DNA of 64,000 nt from Odobenus rosmarus divergens (taxonomy: Eukaryota; Chordata; Mammalia; Carnivora; Odobenidae). The DNA lies in the NCBI RefSeq assembly GCF_000321225.1, contig NW_004450381.1, positions 555,953 through 619,952 on the forward strand. Reading direction: 5' to 3'. Under the pieces are notes generated by a model. The model was not told where the DNA came from, made no database searches, and saw nothing but the letters and a program-made list of their open reading frames with translations. This document shows, piece by piece, positions 63,124-64,000 of this stretch. How positions within the stretch are numbered: the stretch's first letter is position 1; every line of letters starts with the position of its first letter. The position numbers and the translations under genes are program-made.

Positions 63124-63240
63124 GGGTCACCTGGCTGGCTCAGTCAATGGAGCATGGGACTCTTGATCTCAGGGTGGTGAGTTTGAGCTCACGTTGGATG
63201 TAGAGATTACTTAAAAATAAAATCTTTAAAGAAACAAACA
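63124..63240 (+). mobile_element. Short tRNA-Lys SINE
   Basis: cacctggctggctcagtc, ggactcttgatctcagggt, then gtagagattacttaaaa; flanked by aatcagaaag. Confidence 0.9.
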
Positions 63241-63639
63241 AACAGAATCAGAAAGAAAAAAAAAAAAGGTCCAGGTTGGGGGGAAGGATTTCTAAATCAT
63301 ATTGAATTAGACCCCCACCATCTCTGTCCTAAGCAGGCTTACATGGTCTCCCCACCTCCATGCTGACTGCCAAGCCCATTTCCTGCCAAGCACTTTATAA
63401 AATCCAAGCATGCTTCCAGTGCAATAGTAAGTAAGTTTAACTTAAACTTTGAAACTTGAGGGGAAAGTTTTCAATATAGTGAGTAAAAATAGCAGATTTC
63501 AAGATTTTGTTCACACTGATAGCAACCCTGTAAAACTCTATTTGGGTGGAAGGTAGTATGGAAATATAAAAACCACACAGTAGTGGGGACAGGAGAGCCA
63601 TTGAGAACTAGGTGTATTTTGTACTCCAGCTCCCTCTGT
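63241..63639. other. Upstream flank, nothing recognised
   Basis: AT-rich sequence without a recognisable element or frame. Confidence 0.35.
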
Positions 63640-63795
63640 GTTGTCTAGCACGGGAGCTAACCTCTCTGATCATCTTTCCTCATTAGTCATTTGAGAATCA
63701 TAACAACACCTGCCCATGGAGCTCTTTTGAGGACTGATTAAGATGAAACTGGCAGAAAGAGTACACAGAATCAGGCTCTGGCAAGCCCTGGCTAA
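63640..63795 (+). repeat. MIR
   Basis: ctaacctctctgatcatct, agaatcataacaacacctg and tgaggactgattaagatga follow MIR. Confidence 0.75.
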
Positions 63796-64000
63796 AGTAG
63801 CTATGATTGTTAAGTCATGTAGTATGGATCAAGTAAGGACGGTAAGGCTAATTTGCCACTTTTACCATCATCTTTTCTCAATTATAAAACAACAACAAAA
63901 GGAAAACAAATGATACAAAATATCCCAAAAGGGTAAATCACAGCTTCTTAACATGACAGCCACATTTAACAAACATAAAAAATACAGGATGCCTGGGGCG

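Noticed and set aside
63994..64000. Start of another SINE at the window end
   Set aside because: Only about seven bases (ggggcg-like) are visible, too few to call.

Overview
The window is nuclear DNA from a carnivoran mammal. About 55 copies of the carnivore tRNA-Lys-derived SINE (CAN SINE/SINEC) are readable on both strands. The copies are the long 'GGGCGCCTGGGTGGCTCAG...AAATAAATAAAATCTT' kind rather than the dog-type SINEC_Cf, so I favour a caniform outside the dog family (bear, pinniped or mustelid). That last step is a judgement from memory of the subfamilies, not a search.

Layout: (1) 1-4.1 kb, the last five coding exons and 3' UTR of PI4KA on the + strand. (2) 4.7-12.4 kb, a repeat field of old L1 pieces on the + strand split by about 16 SINEs, with a 44-base C run. 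(3) 13.0-15.4 kb, a complete ten-exon TMEM191 gene on the - strand in a CpG-rich block; splicing gives 302 residues. (4) 15.5-27.0 kb, intergenic repeats (SINEs, L1, MIR, L2-like pieces, one MLT1-type LTR) and a 193-bp direct repeat. (5) 27.75-58.5 kb, the complete HIC2 gene on the - strand: CpG-island first exon near 58.3-58.5 kb, a small exon carrying the start codon at 36.1-36.2 kb, one large exon with the BTB domain and five zinc fingers at 32.5-34.35 kb, and a 4.8-kb 3' UTR ending at an ATTAAA signal. (6) 59.2-64 kb, upstream repeats, including a SINE joined to a full-length U1 snRNA copy.

PI4KA and TMEM191 converge tail to tail. TMEM191 and HIC2 run head to tail on the - strand. In human 22q11.2 the same three genes lie in or beside LCR22 segmental duplications (PI4KA pseudogenes, TMEM191A/B/C). 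The arrangement here looks like a single-copy version of that neighbourhood. The genes do not form a pathway: PI4KA is a plasma-membrane lipid kinase, TMEM191 an uncharacterised coiled-coil tail-anchor-like protein, HIC2 a transcriptional repressor.

I found no undescribed multi-gene system. The observations most worth checking are the SINE-U1 chimera flanked by one 16-bp target-site duplication, four let-7 seed matches in the HIC2 3' UTR, a spliced uORF overlapping the HIC2 start, the 193-bp duplication whose direction can be read, and a possible SINE 5' transduction. A 100-N assembly gap lies at 52186-52285.
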